Shown here one piece after another: positions 49,501 through 63,900 of a stretch of DNA of 64,000 bases. Made by a program: the position numbers and the translations under genes. The notes beneath the pieces were generated by a model that was given only the letters and a program-made list of their open reading frames with translations, did not search any database and had not been told where the DNA came from. How positions within the stretch are numbered: the first letter of the stretch is position 1; each line of letters begins with the position of its first letter. The stretch comes from Phorcus lineatus (Eukaryota; Mollusca; Gastropoda; Trochida; Trochidae): contig OV121086.1 of NCBI GenBank assembly GCA_921293015.1, forward strand, positions 30,180,254-30,244,253, read 5' to 3'.

Positions 49501-51910
49501 ATTTTACCTAACAAAAAACTCAAATTAAATCTGGTTATGACATGTTCCAAAAAAACAATCATTTAAACAAAAATATATTCATATAGATAAGTCAGTCAAT
49601 TAAAATGCGATGAAACACAGAACAAAACATTTCAAAACATTTTCCATCAATATGTCTCCCCTTAATTATGAAGCATCTTTTCATAAGACCAATGTCCACC
49701 AAGATTGCACCTCTTGGCCAATATACAAATGATTGTAATACATTGAAATCATACATCAGCACACATTCTAATAAACAGACAAATAATAAGGCCCTGTGAA
49801 TCATAAACATATACGATATATACATCACATGGAAGGCCAATAATTTGACAAACTCTTGGCATAAAGGGGCTGTAGCACATCTTTTAGGTAAAGAAAGGGA
49901 TCTTACAAAAAATAAAATAAATGTTACCAATTGCAAGACAATTTTTTATCTAAAGAAACAGTAATAAAGCTAAAATAACATTTTTGGTTAATCCATTTCC
50001 CTACCTTAAATGATTAAAATGTGTAACACTTAAATGGCCGCCGACAATTTTTGTTTGATCATTGATAATTTACTTCTAAAATACAGATAATCGGATTGAA
50101 TAATCAAGTCTTTGACCTTCTGAAGATGATGCATTTTGCATAAACACATATTTACTTGAGAAAATTTGCCAAATAAGATATCCCCAATATGTGCTACTGC
50201 CCCTTTAAAGGTTAACTTAAGGCGACATACTGTTCTCGAGAACATGTCTTCCAAGACCTCATATAAACAACCTCCATCCACATTTGGCAGCTCTCAGTGA
50301 ACTGATAATTTCGACAAAACAAATTCATTAAGTATGTAGGCCATATTAATTATAAAAGGTGTATGAAATGAGATTTAACACGAGCTGACCCTCAATTATT
50401 CAATCTACAGATCGCTAAAGGAATTGATATACTTAAATTGTTACCAATTTATAGGTCCTATTTCATACACTCCGGTCATATAATTCTCTTATTGCATTAT
50501 TTATTTATCTAACTTTTGATGACCACAGGGATGTTAATGGAAATTATGAAATTATGGAATTAACAAGAAATTTAATTTTTGAAAAATCAAAACAATTTCA
50601 ATTATTTCATGAAAAATTTGGAAATGGAAGGAAATTCCTACCTTTTTCTCAACAAAAGGTATTCAATAATTTTCAGACTACCCAAAGTCAACATAAAGGA
50701 GAAGGCCTTAGTAAGATGGATAACTTAAATTATCCTCAATGCATGCTTTACTTTGATGATTCGTTAATTTTTTCAATCAAATAAATAGTGATATAAAATG
50801 CTAATTTTAACATGTGAAACTCAAAAGAAGAATGGACTTTTGAAAAATGCCTTTCCTGAGCGTCTTAGCAACTAAATCTCTTCAGATATTTATTTCTGAT
50901 ATATCAGCATAACAATGGAAATAAGCTCCAACAAAAACTTCACAATCTCATTTAAATAGGATCTATAATGTCCTCATTTTACTGATAAATCCGACTGGGT
51001 CATTCTTTTAAGATCCCAGGCTTTCCACTTGAAGCTAACGTCCCTGTTACCTATAGTATGAAAAATACCCCAGATTACACACATTGTTTTATCATTCGTT
51101 AGCACAGTGTTTGCAATGTTCATAGTGTTGGAAGTCCACTGAGGCTTATGTAGCAAGCTTTCTGAATCTTCAGATGTCTCTTCTACTAAGATAAACAACT
51201 CTTTTGGGTTTCATAAGATCCGCCGTTTGCCATCTACCATTGATTTAAAAATAGTATATCTGACAAAATAATGTAATAAAAAACAAAATGTGAGAGAGAT
51301 CTAGATCTTATTTCAATGAGATTGACTTTTTCAGAGCATAAGAGGTGACACAGGCGATAGATCAATATATTGGCATCACTTTCCAGGCACAGGGAAAATG
51401 TTTCACAAACTGGTTTGACTCCCAACAAGTGTTCTTTTCCCTGAATAGGAATATCCTCTTCAAGACAATATGACCTTCACCTTGACAGTTTGGATGGATT
51501 ATGCAAGGTATTCCAATATATTTGGAATTCTCAAGAAGTTCTGACAATAACTTCAATCCAATGTTGAGAAACAAGAAAGGTGTTTCGGTTTTGACATCTG
51601 CTAAGAAAGCATCGCTTTCAACATCAGAATTGCAAGCAGCAGTAAAGATGACCTTGACCTTGACCCACAACATCTGCTTCCTGTCTGTTAACAAAAAGTT
51701 AAAATGTCAACAAAGGTGCAAATCTAAAACAGATAACATTAATTAAAATAGATACTGGACATTAAAGTCATCCTTGTGTAGTTCATATGTTTGTTTAGTA
51801 AGATAACTATAAAAACATTCATGTATTAAAACTCATTGAGAATTAATTATCTTGGGGCAAAGATTTTACCAAAAAAATTTACATGAAACTGGTAAAATGC
51901 AGTGGAAGAT

Positions 51911-52035
51911 CCAGGACCCATATTTTCGAAGCTCTCTTAGTGCTAAGATTGTCTTAAGCCTATGTTAATGAATGGTACATACCACTATCTAAGCTCTAAG
52001 AGAGCTTCTAAGAGAAGAAGAAATCTAGGTCCTGG
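51911..52035. mobile_element. Palindromic mini-element 1
   Basis: CCAGGACCCATATTTTCGAA then GCTCTCTTAG pairs with CTAAGAGAGCTTCTAAGAGA...TCTAGGTCCTGG. No ORF. It touches the next element. Confidence 0.8.
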
Positions 52036-52151
52036 GGGTCGTTGCACAAAACAATTTAACACTAAGGTTAACCTTAGTGCCATCTTTTAACATTGCACTA
52101 AGGCTACCTTAGTGACTTAAGGTCACCTTAGTGTTTTGTGCAACGTGACCC
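52036..52151. mobile_element. Palindromic mini-element 2
   Basis: GGGTCGTTGCACAAAAC pairs with GTTTTGTGCAACGTGACCC. The interior is several CACTAAGGT/ACCTTAGTG repeats in both orientations. Confidence 0.85.
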
Positions 52152-52851
52152 TGGTTTTTAAATTATTGAAAGGGGGACCCCTTTACCACCAATTAACCCC
52201 CCTCTCCCCCAACCCCAAGTTTGCCCAAATTGGTGGCGATTTTTATAATAAAATTCCCAAAATGACGTTCAGCTAATGAGAATTGAATACAAACCTCTTT
52301 TGAAGAATCATAACAGGGTGTTTTTTGTTGAGGATGGGTTACTTTTCCAACTCGTTTACATTTATCAACATCATCATGTGGTCGGAGTTAAGGACAATAT
52401 GTTTTGTTTTTTCTTCAGTAAATAACCAAGATATACAATAATGAATTTGTATATACATGAACAAAAATGAATAAAGTTATAAAAAAAAAAAGATATACAA
52501 TAATGGTTCAGAAATTTAAAAAAAAAGGCATTAATATATAAAATTCTAAAACATTTGTTAATTATATATGTTCCAAATGCGTTGAATAATCTTATTAACA
52601 TGACAAGAATTTGGAAAAATGGCGAAAGTTGTAAATATATATATAAACAAGCTATCTTTCTTGAAATTTTTTTATAATCCTTAAATCCATTTTAATACTG
52701 ACGATATTGAACATCTTGCTTATTTTCAAATATTTTGCCAGTTTGTATTCTTAAAGTAATATGCAAAGAAAATTGGAATTTATCTGAAGTTTTTTATTTA
52801 CATTTATTCCTTTATCTCGATGAACTGAAGCAGAATTCTGAGAGAATTTTT

Positions 52852-55800
52852 TTATTTATTATTTACCTGCATGAAAATAAAGTCATGTAGAATATAAATA
52901 TCACTGAATAACTTATGACAATAATAATCATAATAATGAATAAGATACATTTTGCCAAGGATATAAGTAATTTTTTCCTGTGTAAGAGTAATTTCTTCTC
53001 CATCACCGCAACTGCAGTTAGCCGCTGCCACAACCAGAATAAGGTTAGTGTTCTTAATCCAGCGAACGATGTAGGTTCTGTGACATTCAAGTTCACGTGC
53101 AAGAGAAAAGACATTTTGTTAGTTTTCCTTGAAACAAAAACATTTTATACAACACTTGCAACACATTTCAGGTAGAACATCCATTTAATCTATGACATGT
53201 TCATTCCACTTTTAATCACATGCTGATGTTGAAGATTTATGTTTACATATATTTTCATATCTAGATATTTACTGATTGTCAGATATCATGATATGCGATG
53301 AAATGAAACAATTATTAATCATTTCTCATTCAAAAATATTTTATTCAGTTTAGCTACATCAAAGATGTCAAAAAGTAACGAAACTTGACACTTTTCAAGA
53401 AGATGACAACTTCTGTATGAGATATTATTCTGATGATGTTTTTGTGATCATATACTTTCTATGCTATGAGTGCCTGCTTAGCCGTGATTTAAATAAATCT
53501 GAAAACAAATGGGAAATTTATACTTGAAAATGTTACCAATCTGAGGGAATAAATGGTGTACACAAAAACATTTTTAAAACATGTTCAAGAAAAATTTTCC
53601 CATTTTGGTAAGTAAAACAAACTTATTTGATATTGACTACAATTTCATCGCACTAGTAACAAGTTCATGCTTTTAAAGACTTGATTCAAAGTGCATGATT
53701 AAAAGTGAAAATGCAAAAAATGCATGAGCAAATGATGAAAAATAGTTGATATAAAAAATCATGCTCTCTTATAAAAGGAAGTAGATTAAATGATACTAAG
53801 CAACTAATAATATTTGATGATAGAAACACAGAAAAAAGTTTGTTCATCAAGATTTTAGGTTTGAAATTAACTATAATCTACTTTCTTAAATAAGGAATTA
53901 TTTCCATCACAAATGGAAACCCATGTAAACGAACTTATGAATCAAATTATCAAATTTCTACTTGAAACATCTATATTCCTATCTAATGTGGTGGTTGTAT
54001 CTATGTTTCTTTTATCAACATTAATTCCAAATTATGTGAAATCTAACTATTCATCCTTGCAATAACCAATAGTTTCATTACAAAACACAAATATACCATT
54101 GCACTGTGTGCTTTTGTGCGGTCTTTGTGAAATCATACACTAACATTAATTTATATTTCTTAATAAAACAATTTTGTTGGCGACAGTTGACTGTCAATCT
54201 TTTGTTGATATTTACTGCATATTTTATTGAAAATCTAAGCTTGTATTTGGATCATACTTGTTTGATATAATGCATTTAAGAGCATATTGATTATGAAATG
54301 CATAAAGTTTGTTTTTATTAGGTACCAACTTCTTTATCATGATATCGTATTCAGTATCCTAAATCATTCACATGCGGAATCATGCAAATTTGTTTAACTG
54401 AGTTAGACTTTTTGAGTTGTTTTGTGAATAAGCATTTCTTGCCTGTACCTTTTAGTTCCAAATGACCAACAAATAACAATGTCACAAATGATATAAAACA
54501 AATGCAAAACATTAAATAAACTTATCAGAGGATCAAAATGACAATATTCAAAAATAGAAAATTTGATAAAAATTAAAAATGAATTTCAAGGAAATTATTT
54601 TCAATTGAGATTAATTTCAAAAATTATTTTGTGTGTTGATCATCATGAAACAATAACTAAATGTTAGGAAGCATTTTCAATATACTATCTAATACAACTT
54701 ATTAAATTGGAAAATCACAATTTAACCCATTTCATACAAAAATACCACATTCATTCTTCACAGATCGAAGAAGACAGTGAAATAAAATTAATCATCATTG
54801 AAATGGCTGCTGTTTATACTCACCGATTTGTCCAACTTAACAGAAGACTGGAAGATCCAATTTATAGACAACCAGTTATAAGGAATATAGTATAATATCT
54901 ATCAACGACTTCCATTTTGAATAAGTGCAATGGTACACTTGCGTTTTGAGAACTGTGTATAAGTACAAAGTGGTAAATTTTGAGAGGACAGTTTTGCACA
55001 GACATTGTGCTGCTTCAGATATGTGAATTTTACAGGATATTTTTGTGAAATATTAAATGTTATTTGAATATTTGTTCAAGTTGTTAGTAAGTGTGCTTGC
55101 TTGAAGAGTGATCTGGGCATATGGTGACACCATGGAAAATATATATTTCCGTTATATTATAAATCAAAATTTAAAGAAAAACAAACTTAAAAAATAGTTG
55201 ACAAAATGATATATAATCATACCTTTATTAATGTTAAGAAGAAGTATTAATGTTACCAGTTAAAACTCATATAGACTATCGTTGATCAATTAATCAGAAA
55301 AAAAGAGGAAGTATTGTTATGTGTATAATATAGATATGATATAAAGATATCAAGAAAGAGTGAAATGTAACTCTTGATACTGCATATGCAAATATAATTT
55401 CTAAATTAAAATTTCTAATTTGTAAAGAAGTAAGCTTTGAAAAAAAAAATATCTTTCTGGCCTAGCAATGTCGGAAGCAATAAAAAAAGTTAATTAATAT
55501 ATAATAAAAATAAATGCATGGAGAAATTAACCAAAAAGCATATTTTTTCGATTGTCACATTTTGTTTATTCTATTGTTATTCTATATCTATACAAATATC
55601 AGAATCTTATCTATCTAGCTTATTATCATATTTCTAAAAATACCAAAAACAAAATAAGTTGAATTAATATCAAAACTAACATTTATCGATATCAATTAAA
55701 TCTACACACGTCTAGAAAACAGGAGTTTAAGAGGGATCAGAAAACTAAAGTAACATTTCCAAATGGTGCACCAATCATGCCAAGATCTCTAGTAATCTTG

Positions 55801-58800
55801 GTTGGAAGAAGAACTAAATGGGGGCTACAAGAGCTAACGAGAAAGTTTTTAGTCAAACACCCACATGCAGCAAAGTGTTCACACGAAGAAGAAATATCAC
55901 GTGGAGAAAGCAAGATGGAAACGGTTTTCAAACGTGATCAAACGTGATAATATCACGATTTTAGTTTTGTTCATAATTTTTGTTTTTGGCAAGTTCTTTT
56001 CAATAGAATCTTTCAAGAAGATAACCAAATTTTAGACATAATAATTTCAAGTTAGGTTTTTACTTTTGTTTTTAATGTCCTTTAAGAAGATAACCATTGT
56101 GTTCATCTTCACGTTAAAAGAGATTTTCAACATTTTGGAGATTTTTTTTTTAGAACATCTGAATGATCGAAAATAAAAAATTAACCCCTTTAGTGCCAAT
56201 GGATTATATGTGTTTCTTTCTTTTATGAGATCTTCTGCCAAAAAGGTTTTTCAGGTTTGCTAATCATATTATTATTCCATCTTCCTTGCTGTGATATAAC
56301 CATTTCATGTCTGAAACTACTTATCTAAAGCCAGGCAATATCGCCGGCATTTCAGTTTTTCCTCATCATTACAGCTGGAGAAAAAAGATTTCTTGGAAAT
56401 ACTATTTATTGATAAACTTTTGACTTACACCTTTTCAATTTATTCTCAACTTTTAACTATCTGTGATTAAGCCAACCATAAAGAACTCTCTTCGGGATTA
56501 AATTTTCAAATTTAGGAAAGCAAAATTCATCAAGTGATATTGGGCAGATGCATATTAAAAGTTTGTTCACTTACTACTGAATCTTAGTGCGAATATCATG
56601 TAATTTGGGTTTAGTTTGGACATCAACAAAAATCCTTCAGCAGAACTGAGAACGGTTATCACATTGCCAATTTGTAAAATAACCATCCATACCATATACT
56701 GGGATGGTCTAGTCTCTTGTGCAAAAGTTTGAATTTGTGCATGGCTAAATAGACAGACAGGGTCACATTTTTGAAATTCTGATTTACTTGAATTTGAAAA
56801 AAGATATTCCAATTCAACTCTCTGAGAACAAAATCATAATGCCTTAATGCAAACAAACAAACATGACTTGTGTTTAAATCGGTTGATCACTTGTAAAAGA
56901 TTTTGTCGAGAAAAATACAAATCATTGTTTCAAAATTTTGACCCCTGGTCATTTCACTTCAGTGACCAGCCAAAACTATCATGGTTAAGTGTTGGTAATG
57001 ACACATGATTGCGTTTGAGGTGCAATGGATCTTCACTTTTGAATTATCTGTTTCTTTTTGAAAAAGCTACAATGCCTCAAAGACATGCCAAATTACATGA
57101 TCTTTGCACTAGGTAACTCAGTATGTGAACAAACTTTTGGTATGCAGCTGCAGTTAAAAACAAAATCTCAAACATTCAAGCATAGAAATTCCAGTATTAT
57201 TCAATTTATCCAACTCTTATGTTTTTGCAAAACTTGGATTTTGTTTTATACTGTAGGGAAAGTTAATTCCTAATGGTAGCTTTGGTCTAGATAAAAGATT
57301 CTATCCTCCAAAGCAAAGGTATGAAATGTTTGATGTGTACATTTGTATACAAAAGATAGCATTTTGGAACAACAAAAGCAGCTTAATGATTAAACTACAT
57401 ACATGAACTTGTAACTCATAATTAAAATTATGTTTTTAAGATTACCGGTAGGTTGCTAATGCAGTAAATTTATTTCCGCATTAATTACCCAAACCTGAGG
57501 GTCTAATTTCAGTGATCTACCCTTACACTGTATGTAAATTGATAATACTTTTGCCATTAATGAATTGAAATTTAATTCAATTAATTAGAATTATTTAAAG
57601 GTTGTAGTAAATTTCTTCTCATCTTCTTTGATCAGTTAAAATATTTTACAAATACCATCAAAATCTCAGTTTTCTTAGATGTATACACTTAAACATGCAC
57701 TCAATAAAAGAAATTTTAAACTTTGAAAACTAGTTTAAGTTGAAATATTTGATTTCTTTCCTTTGATGATACCTACAAATATCAATTTTCACGAAAAAAA
57801 ATGTACAAGAAAATTTTCAAAACAACATCAAAATGAAGCGAGACTGAAAATTTCTTATATTGATATACAAGATCTCCATACTATGCATTTACAAAATAAC
57901 TAATTATGATAAAGACTCTCAAAAGTACCTTACAAACATCAAAGTAAATCAGGAAAGACTTGAAAATAAATCTTACCACTTTTTAATTAAAAACATTCCA
58001 AACAAATCAACATACATAACTGTTGACTTTCACTTCAGAATGTTTCCAAATTTTTTAGCACTATCACCAGAGATTTAAGTTCAATTTGAAGTTTATCATA
58101 AGGAAATGTTTAATCAAATTTGAATAAGTATCATTTTGTGTTCATCAAAACTGTTACAAATAGTTTGAGAACTCTTTAATAGTAACACTCAAATAGCGTT
58201 TCTTTTTCGATTTATAAGTTTACAACTTTCAATTTTATTTCTATACTCTACCCTTTTCCGATCCAAATATCTTGAATTAAGATTAATAGTTAGCAATCTG
58301 CATATAAGCCATGTTTAAATTCTACAAATTGTTCAAGTTTACAAATATGATAAAGACTCACCCATTTCTGTTTAACCGACATTCACCACAGCCAGTGATG
58401 GAGTTAACCAAACTGTTCCCATTCTCCTTCTTCAGAGTGGACACATTGAGATTATACAGAGTCACTTTCTTATCACAAGCTTTCTGATCCACTATATGAT
58501 CATCCAGCACATCCTCCTGTGTAGTTGCATCCACAACCAGACTGAAGTAGAACCGCACCATTGGGTCCTTGTTGTTAATGGCGTCTTCGTAATCATAACC
58601 TGTTCAAAGAGAAAAGACGTTATTCATTCATAATCATAACCTTCATATTCATAACCTGGTTAAAGAGAATAGACAACGTAATTATTCATAATCATAACCT
58701 GGTGAAAGAGAATAGACCATGTTATTCATTTCATAATCATAATTTTCATAATTATAACCAGGTGAAAGAGAATAGACAACATTATTAATTTCATAATCAT

Positions 58801-60957
58801 AACCTGATGATAGAGAATAGACAACATTATTCATTTCATAACCATCATTTTCATAATCATATAACCTGGTGGAAGAGAATAGACAACATTATCATTTCAT
58901 AATCATAACCTGGTGAAAGAGAATAGACAACATTATTCATTTCATAATCATAACTGGTCAAAGAGAAAAGACAACAGTATTCATTTCATAATCATAATTT
59001 TCATAATCATAACCTGATGAGAGAGAATAGACAACATTATTCATTTCATAATCATAACCTGATGAGAGAGAATAGACAATATTATTCATTTCATAATCAT
59101 AACCTGATGAGAGAATAGACAACATTATTCATTTCATAATCATAACCTGATGAGAGAGAATAGACAACATTATTCATTTCATAATCATAACCTGATGAGA
59201 GAGAATAGACAACATTATTCATTTCATAATCATAACCTGATGAAAGAATAGACAACATTATTCATTTCATAATCATAACCTGATGAGAGAGAATAGACAA
59301 CATTATTCATTTCATAATCATAACCTGATGAGAGAGAATAGACAACATTATTCATTTCATAATCATAACCTGATGAGAGAGAATAGACAATATTATTCAT
59401 TTCATAATCATAACCTGATGAGAGAGAATAGACAACATTATTCATTTCATAATCATAACCTGATGAGAGAGAATAGACAACATTATTCATTTCATAATCA
59501 TAACCTGATGAGAGAGAATAGACAACATTATTCATTTCATAATCATAACCTGATGAGAGAGAATAGACAACATTATTCATTTCATAATCATAACCTGATG
59601 AGAGAGGATAGACAACATTATTCATTTCATATGCCGTTAAGGTTGATATTTGGCAAGGATAACCGTAAAAGAATACTCCTGTATAAGAAATTCTTATATT
59701 TACTAACAATAAACTGTTATGATAATGACTTTATTTTCATATAAATCTTTTAACTTACTTTTATAATTTTTATCATCATAGAATTGAAACAACTTCAGAA
59801 AAATAACATTTTGTTTGGTGAGTTGAAAATAATAAGCTGTACTGTACTGATACATGTAGATAACAAAATATTCATTTATACATACCCCTGACCATTTGGA
59901 ATAAGCTTGTAACACTGTAAAAGCTCCATTGTGAAAAGAAACTGAAAAGAAATACAAGAAAAATTATGTTGAATTGAAATGTGCAAGGCCTTGAAGCATT
60001 TAAAGAGCCACTCCGTGAGTTGTTAGAGTCATATATGCCAAACTTAATCAATGGTGTCATTTGATCGCGAAGTATCGACTGTTATCAAAAAGAAAATTTT
60101 TTAAGCTAATTTGTTTTGTACAGTGACAATATGAAGGTAGAACGTCACAATTATGATCGAAAACAGGACAGTGGCGCGCATCAAATAGTCAAACGTAATT
60201 TTGGAGACTTATCTAAAACAGCAAGGAGAGCAGTTAGAAGTTGATAGCGTTTGTTAGGTTATATAACTAGTATCCATGTATACTGGACGTGATATCTACA
60301 CCTCTGTGCATTTATAAGGCTGTTTTTAGATTTTCATTGAAAACCAGTATTTGTCATATATATGTCTTTTGGATATGAATAGTTAAGATGTTTTGATTTT
60401 ATATCACCACATATGACACTTAGGTTCGTTTCAAAGGTAAATAATATGTTATGAAAATCACAGAGTGGCTCTGAAGGTGAAGTGATTTGGGTTTACACTG
60501 CCTTCAAGAGTATTTCACTTATCACAACTACTATTAATATTGCAGAGAGAAAGACTGCAACACCATTGTGGCTATGCATTGTGGTGAAGCATACGAGCAT
60601 CAGCTGGAACTATAGTGAACCATGGGTGGTACTGCACTGAAATTCTGTGTAGCATTGCACCCAAAACTTACTACCTATTCAACAGTTCTTTACTGCAGAC
60701 AAAGTTGCCGAGCACCTGGCAGGATTCGAACCAAGGACCCCTTGATCAGAAGCTGATTGCAAAAACCATTGCGCTAACTCTATCCCAATTTAAAGAATCA
60801 ACGAAGACAGTTTTTTATTATCAAATGTCAGTACATAGCATAACTACTCTCATCAACATTTTACTCTAAAAATCACCATATGCCTTAGATAGTTTCTCAT
60901 TCTTCCCTGGAAACAGATATAGAAGTTTGGACAGATTGACTGGACTGAGATTGATTG

Positions 60958-60990
<33 letters not shown>

Positions 60991-63900
60991 CAAAGTTCAT
61001 TCAATATTCCCTGTCTACTTCATTGGATAAACATCTATACAGCTAATCAAAATCATAATACTTACATTATAAACTCAGACATTCCCCAGAGAAGGGATGT
61101 AAATATTTTCATCAAGGGCTGAAAAAGATCAAGAAGTTTGTGAAAATATGCTAGAAGATCTCAAACTTGTGCAATCTCATTGAAATTGATTCTTATGGAG
61201 CCGTGGTCAGATCAAGACACCAAGCCAGGTACGAGGGACAAGTTTCAATCTGATTTCAATGAGATTGCAAACATGTGCAAAGGTCAATCCTGATGTGGAT
61301 TGAAGTAAAATGTCTTCTCATGATTTTTTTGAACAGGCGTAACCATTATTTGGTATAAAAGCATAGAAATAAGAACATTATAAAGAATGTAAGCAAAGAC
61401 AAAAAATCTTCATCAGACTCAAAATTAGCCTCAAAAGTACATACATGAAAAAGAAATTACGTTGTGCAGAAAATGATAAATCTAATCCCATTTAGATTTC
61501 AAAAACATTAAAAAAATTAATGAATTTTCACTATTTGGTTTTACATGTATTTTTAGATATTTGAAGGAGGGAGTAATATCTCATTATTTGTACTAATTGT
61601 AGAATTTGGATATAATATGCATCAACCAATATGTTTTCTATATAAGAAATGATAAATGATGTAATCTGTCAATATCAGCATTAACAATTCTTTGACACTC
61701 CCTAATCAATAATCCTTTTATAAATATGATTCAGAAATACTGTGATAGTATTGAAAAACAATAGTATGAAACAACTGCAATAAGTTTATTTCCCATAACA
61801 CTCCTTTACAGAATATAATCGGAATTTTTTTCTTTTGATCCATGGCACTATCCAAGGCAAGGAAGCAACAAATCCTATCTTTATATAATCAAAGGGCACT
61901 ATCCAAGGCAAGGAAGCAACAAATCCTATCTTTATATAATTAAAGGGACACAGAGCATATTGTTGGGGTCACATAAGTCAAACTTCATAAATGGTGTTAC
62001 TTAATAGACAAGTAGTTGTTTTTTCTGAAAATTAACATCTCAATGCTTATCAGTTAGCAGAGTGACAACAAACAGGACAAAGTCGATAATTATGATTGAA
62101 AACTGGACAAAGGTGAGCGCAAATTACTCAAATGTAATTTTGAAAACATATTTTTAACAGAGACAAGGGGGAAAAAGTTTGATATTGCTAAGTAGATCAT
62201 TTAACTAATATCCATGTAAATTGGACTCATGTAAATTTCGACTTCTTAACATTTATATGGCCGTTTTTTAATTTTCAATCCAAAACTGAAAAAATGTCAT
62301 AAATTTAGCATTTAAGAGATAAAGGTGCAACTTTAGATAGGGAATTTGAATATCACCCAGGTCAAATGATATTTTGGCTCTATTTAAGCCATATACAAAA
62401 TGAACTAGATGAACATCATTTCATTAGTTAGGTACAGGAGGTGAGGTGAGGTGAGTTTGTGTTTAACGCTGCTTTCAAGATTATTTCACTCATGTCGAGA
62501 CCGCTAGTAATTTTGCAGGGAGAAAGCCCACAACACCATTGTGGCAATGCATTGCGGTGAAATCTGCAAGCATCGGGGATGGAACTGGCGAACCATGGGT
62601 GCATGGTACTGCGCTGAAATTCAGTGTAGCATTGCAACCAAACCTGACTGCATGTAGAACAGTTCTCTACTGCAGGCAAAGTTGCCGAGCCCCTGGCGGG
62701 ATTCGAACCAAGGACCTCTTGATCCGAAGCCGAACACATTAACCACTGCGCTATTCCGCCCCAGTGATGCAGGACATTTGGTCTGATATATATCAGGGTG
62801 ATGAAGGAGTTCTGAGGATTTGATACACTGATGAAGCAGGAGGGAAAAGTTAGAATTACCTAAATTAATACTTACGTTTAACAACCTTGCAGCTGAACTA
62901 TCCTGATCACTGGAGTAAACTTGACAAACTCCCTGATAATCTGTTACACTTTTGCTGAAACAAGAATACAGGTAAACATAATGTAGATGTAGATATATAG
63001 ATATATTCGCTGAAATAATTTGACTTAAACCACAACTGAATGACAGAAATAAGGTGTTTATACTTGAATTAAACATACTTTATCAAACAAGTTATGTGTC
63101 AGAAAAATATTGCTTTAAATATTCAAATATTACAATAACAGACTGACAAAGAGTTGGAGCGAATGAATTTAGCCTTTAAGTTAAAAAAAACCTATTGTTT
63201 TTCTCTATAAATGAAAAATTGGAAGATTCATACAAATTATTTCTGATTATGATTTATATTAACAATAACAGAGAAAAAACTATTAATTTGTATGAATTTT
63301 ACCAATATAAATCTTACAACAAACATACTGGTTGACAATACAAAATATTTCAGCAAAAATTACATTATAGAGAAGTAAACAAACCTGTCATAGATTTTTT
63401 CCGTTTGAAATTCTTTCATAAGTGCACTGTCTACTAATCCAAAGAATTTGCCAGTCTGAAAAAGAAGAAACTTTCATTGAATCCTGAAGATTGGGTGCTT
63501 TGCCTGCCAAACCAGGTCATATAATTTGATTGTTGTTATCAATAAACTTTATTCAGAAATAAAGTACTGGCTTTCCATAGTATAAGTTCCCAAGATAAAT
63601 TGACGGAAAATTTAAATAATTTAAGAATATTGATACAAATCAAATAATATTGTCACAAATCTATCTCTTTGAAAAATATATAAATATTTTTTTTCCGGAT
63701 CAAAAATCTTAGCCAAGAAATCCAACTAATTATTTCCCTGTTCTATATATATAGATTAAGTTTATTGGTTTCATGCAGAAGGCATTGTGGTCATATTCAT
63801 TATGGACACTGTAAACAAAAATGGCGACAAGTGGACGGAAAAGAAAGTGGGAGATAGATGGATATTGACAACATGTATAAAATATTTCCAGCTTTCTATA

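Larger units (their letters stand above)
45176..52851. other. Region downstream of the alpha2-delta gene
   Basis: Contains one SINE (46.16 kb), a G12 run (45.69 kb) and the palindromic pair (51.91-52.15 kb). It is otherwise AT-rich. Minus-strand frames at 49592-49936 and 51362-51694 have mixed composition, but no family match and no phase link to the last exon. Part may be 3' UTR or hold the missing C-terminal exon; I could not locate a poly(A) signal that decides this. Confidence 0.4.

Noticed and set aside
49592..49936. 114-codon minus-strand frame with several Cys, considered as the missing alpha2-delta C-terminus
   Set aside because: No family-typical Cys/Arg/His pattern, no phase-compatible acceptor seen, and AT-biased residues.
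51362..51694. 110-codon minus-strand frame with mixed composition
   Set aside because: Overlapping frames on both strands are equally open; no recognisable domain or splice link. Left as an open possibility in the downstream region.
56567..56856. Minus-strand frames inside the large alpha2-delta intron, considered as an exon
   Set aside because: The flanking exons join perfectly in phase and in family alignment without it.
58600..59630. CRISPR-like array
   Set aside because: Units are contiguous with no unique spacers, in a eukaryotic intron, and derive from the neighbouring exon.
59283..59744. Plus-strand frame with the repeat MRENRQHYSFHNHNL
   Set aside because: Antisense by-product of the 45-bp array; the minus strand carries the gene and the splice signals.
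62530..62763. Possible tRNA gene (A and B boxes)
   Set aside because: The tRNA-like head runs into a shared SINE body and recurs at several sites; no complete cloverleaf gene.
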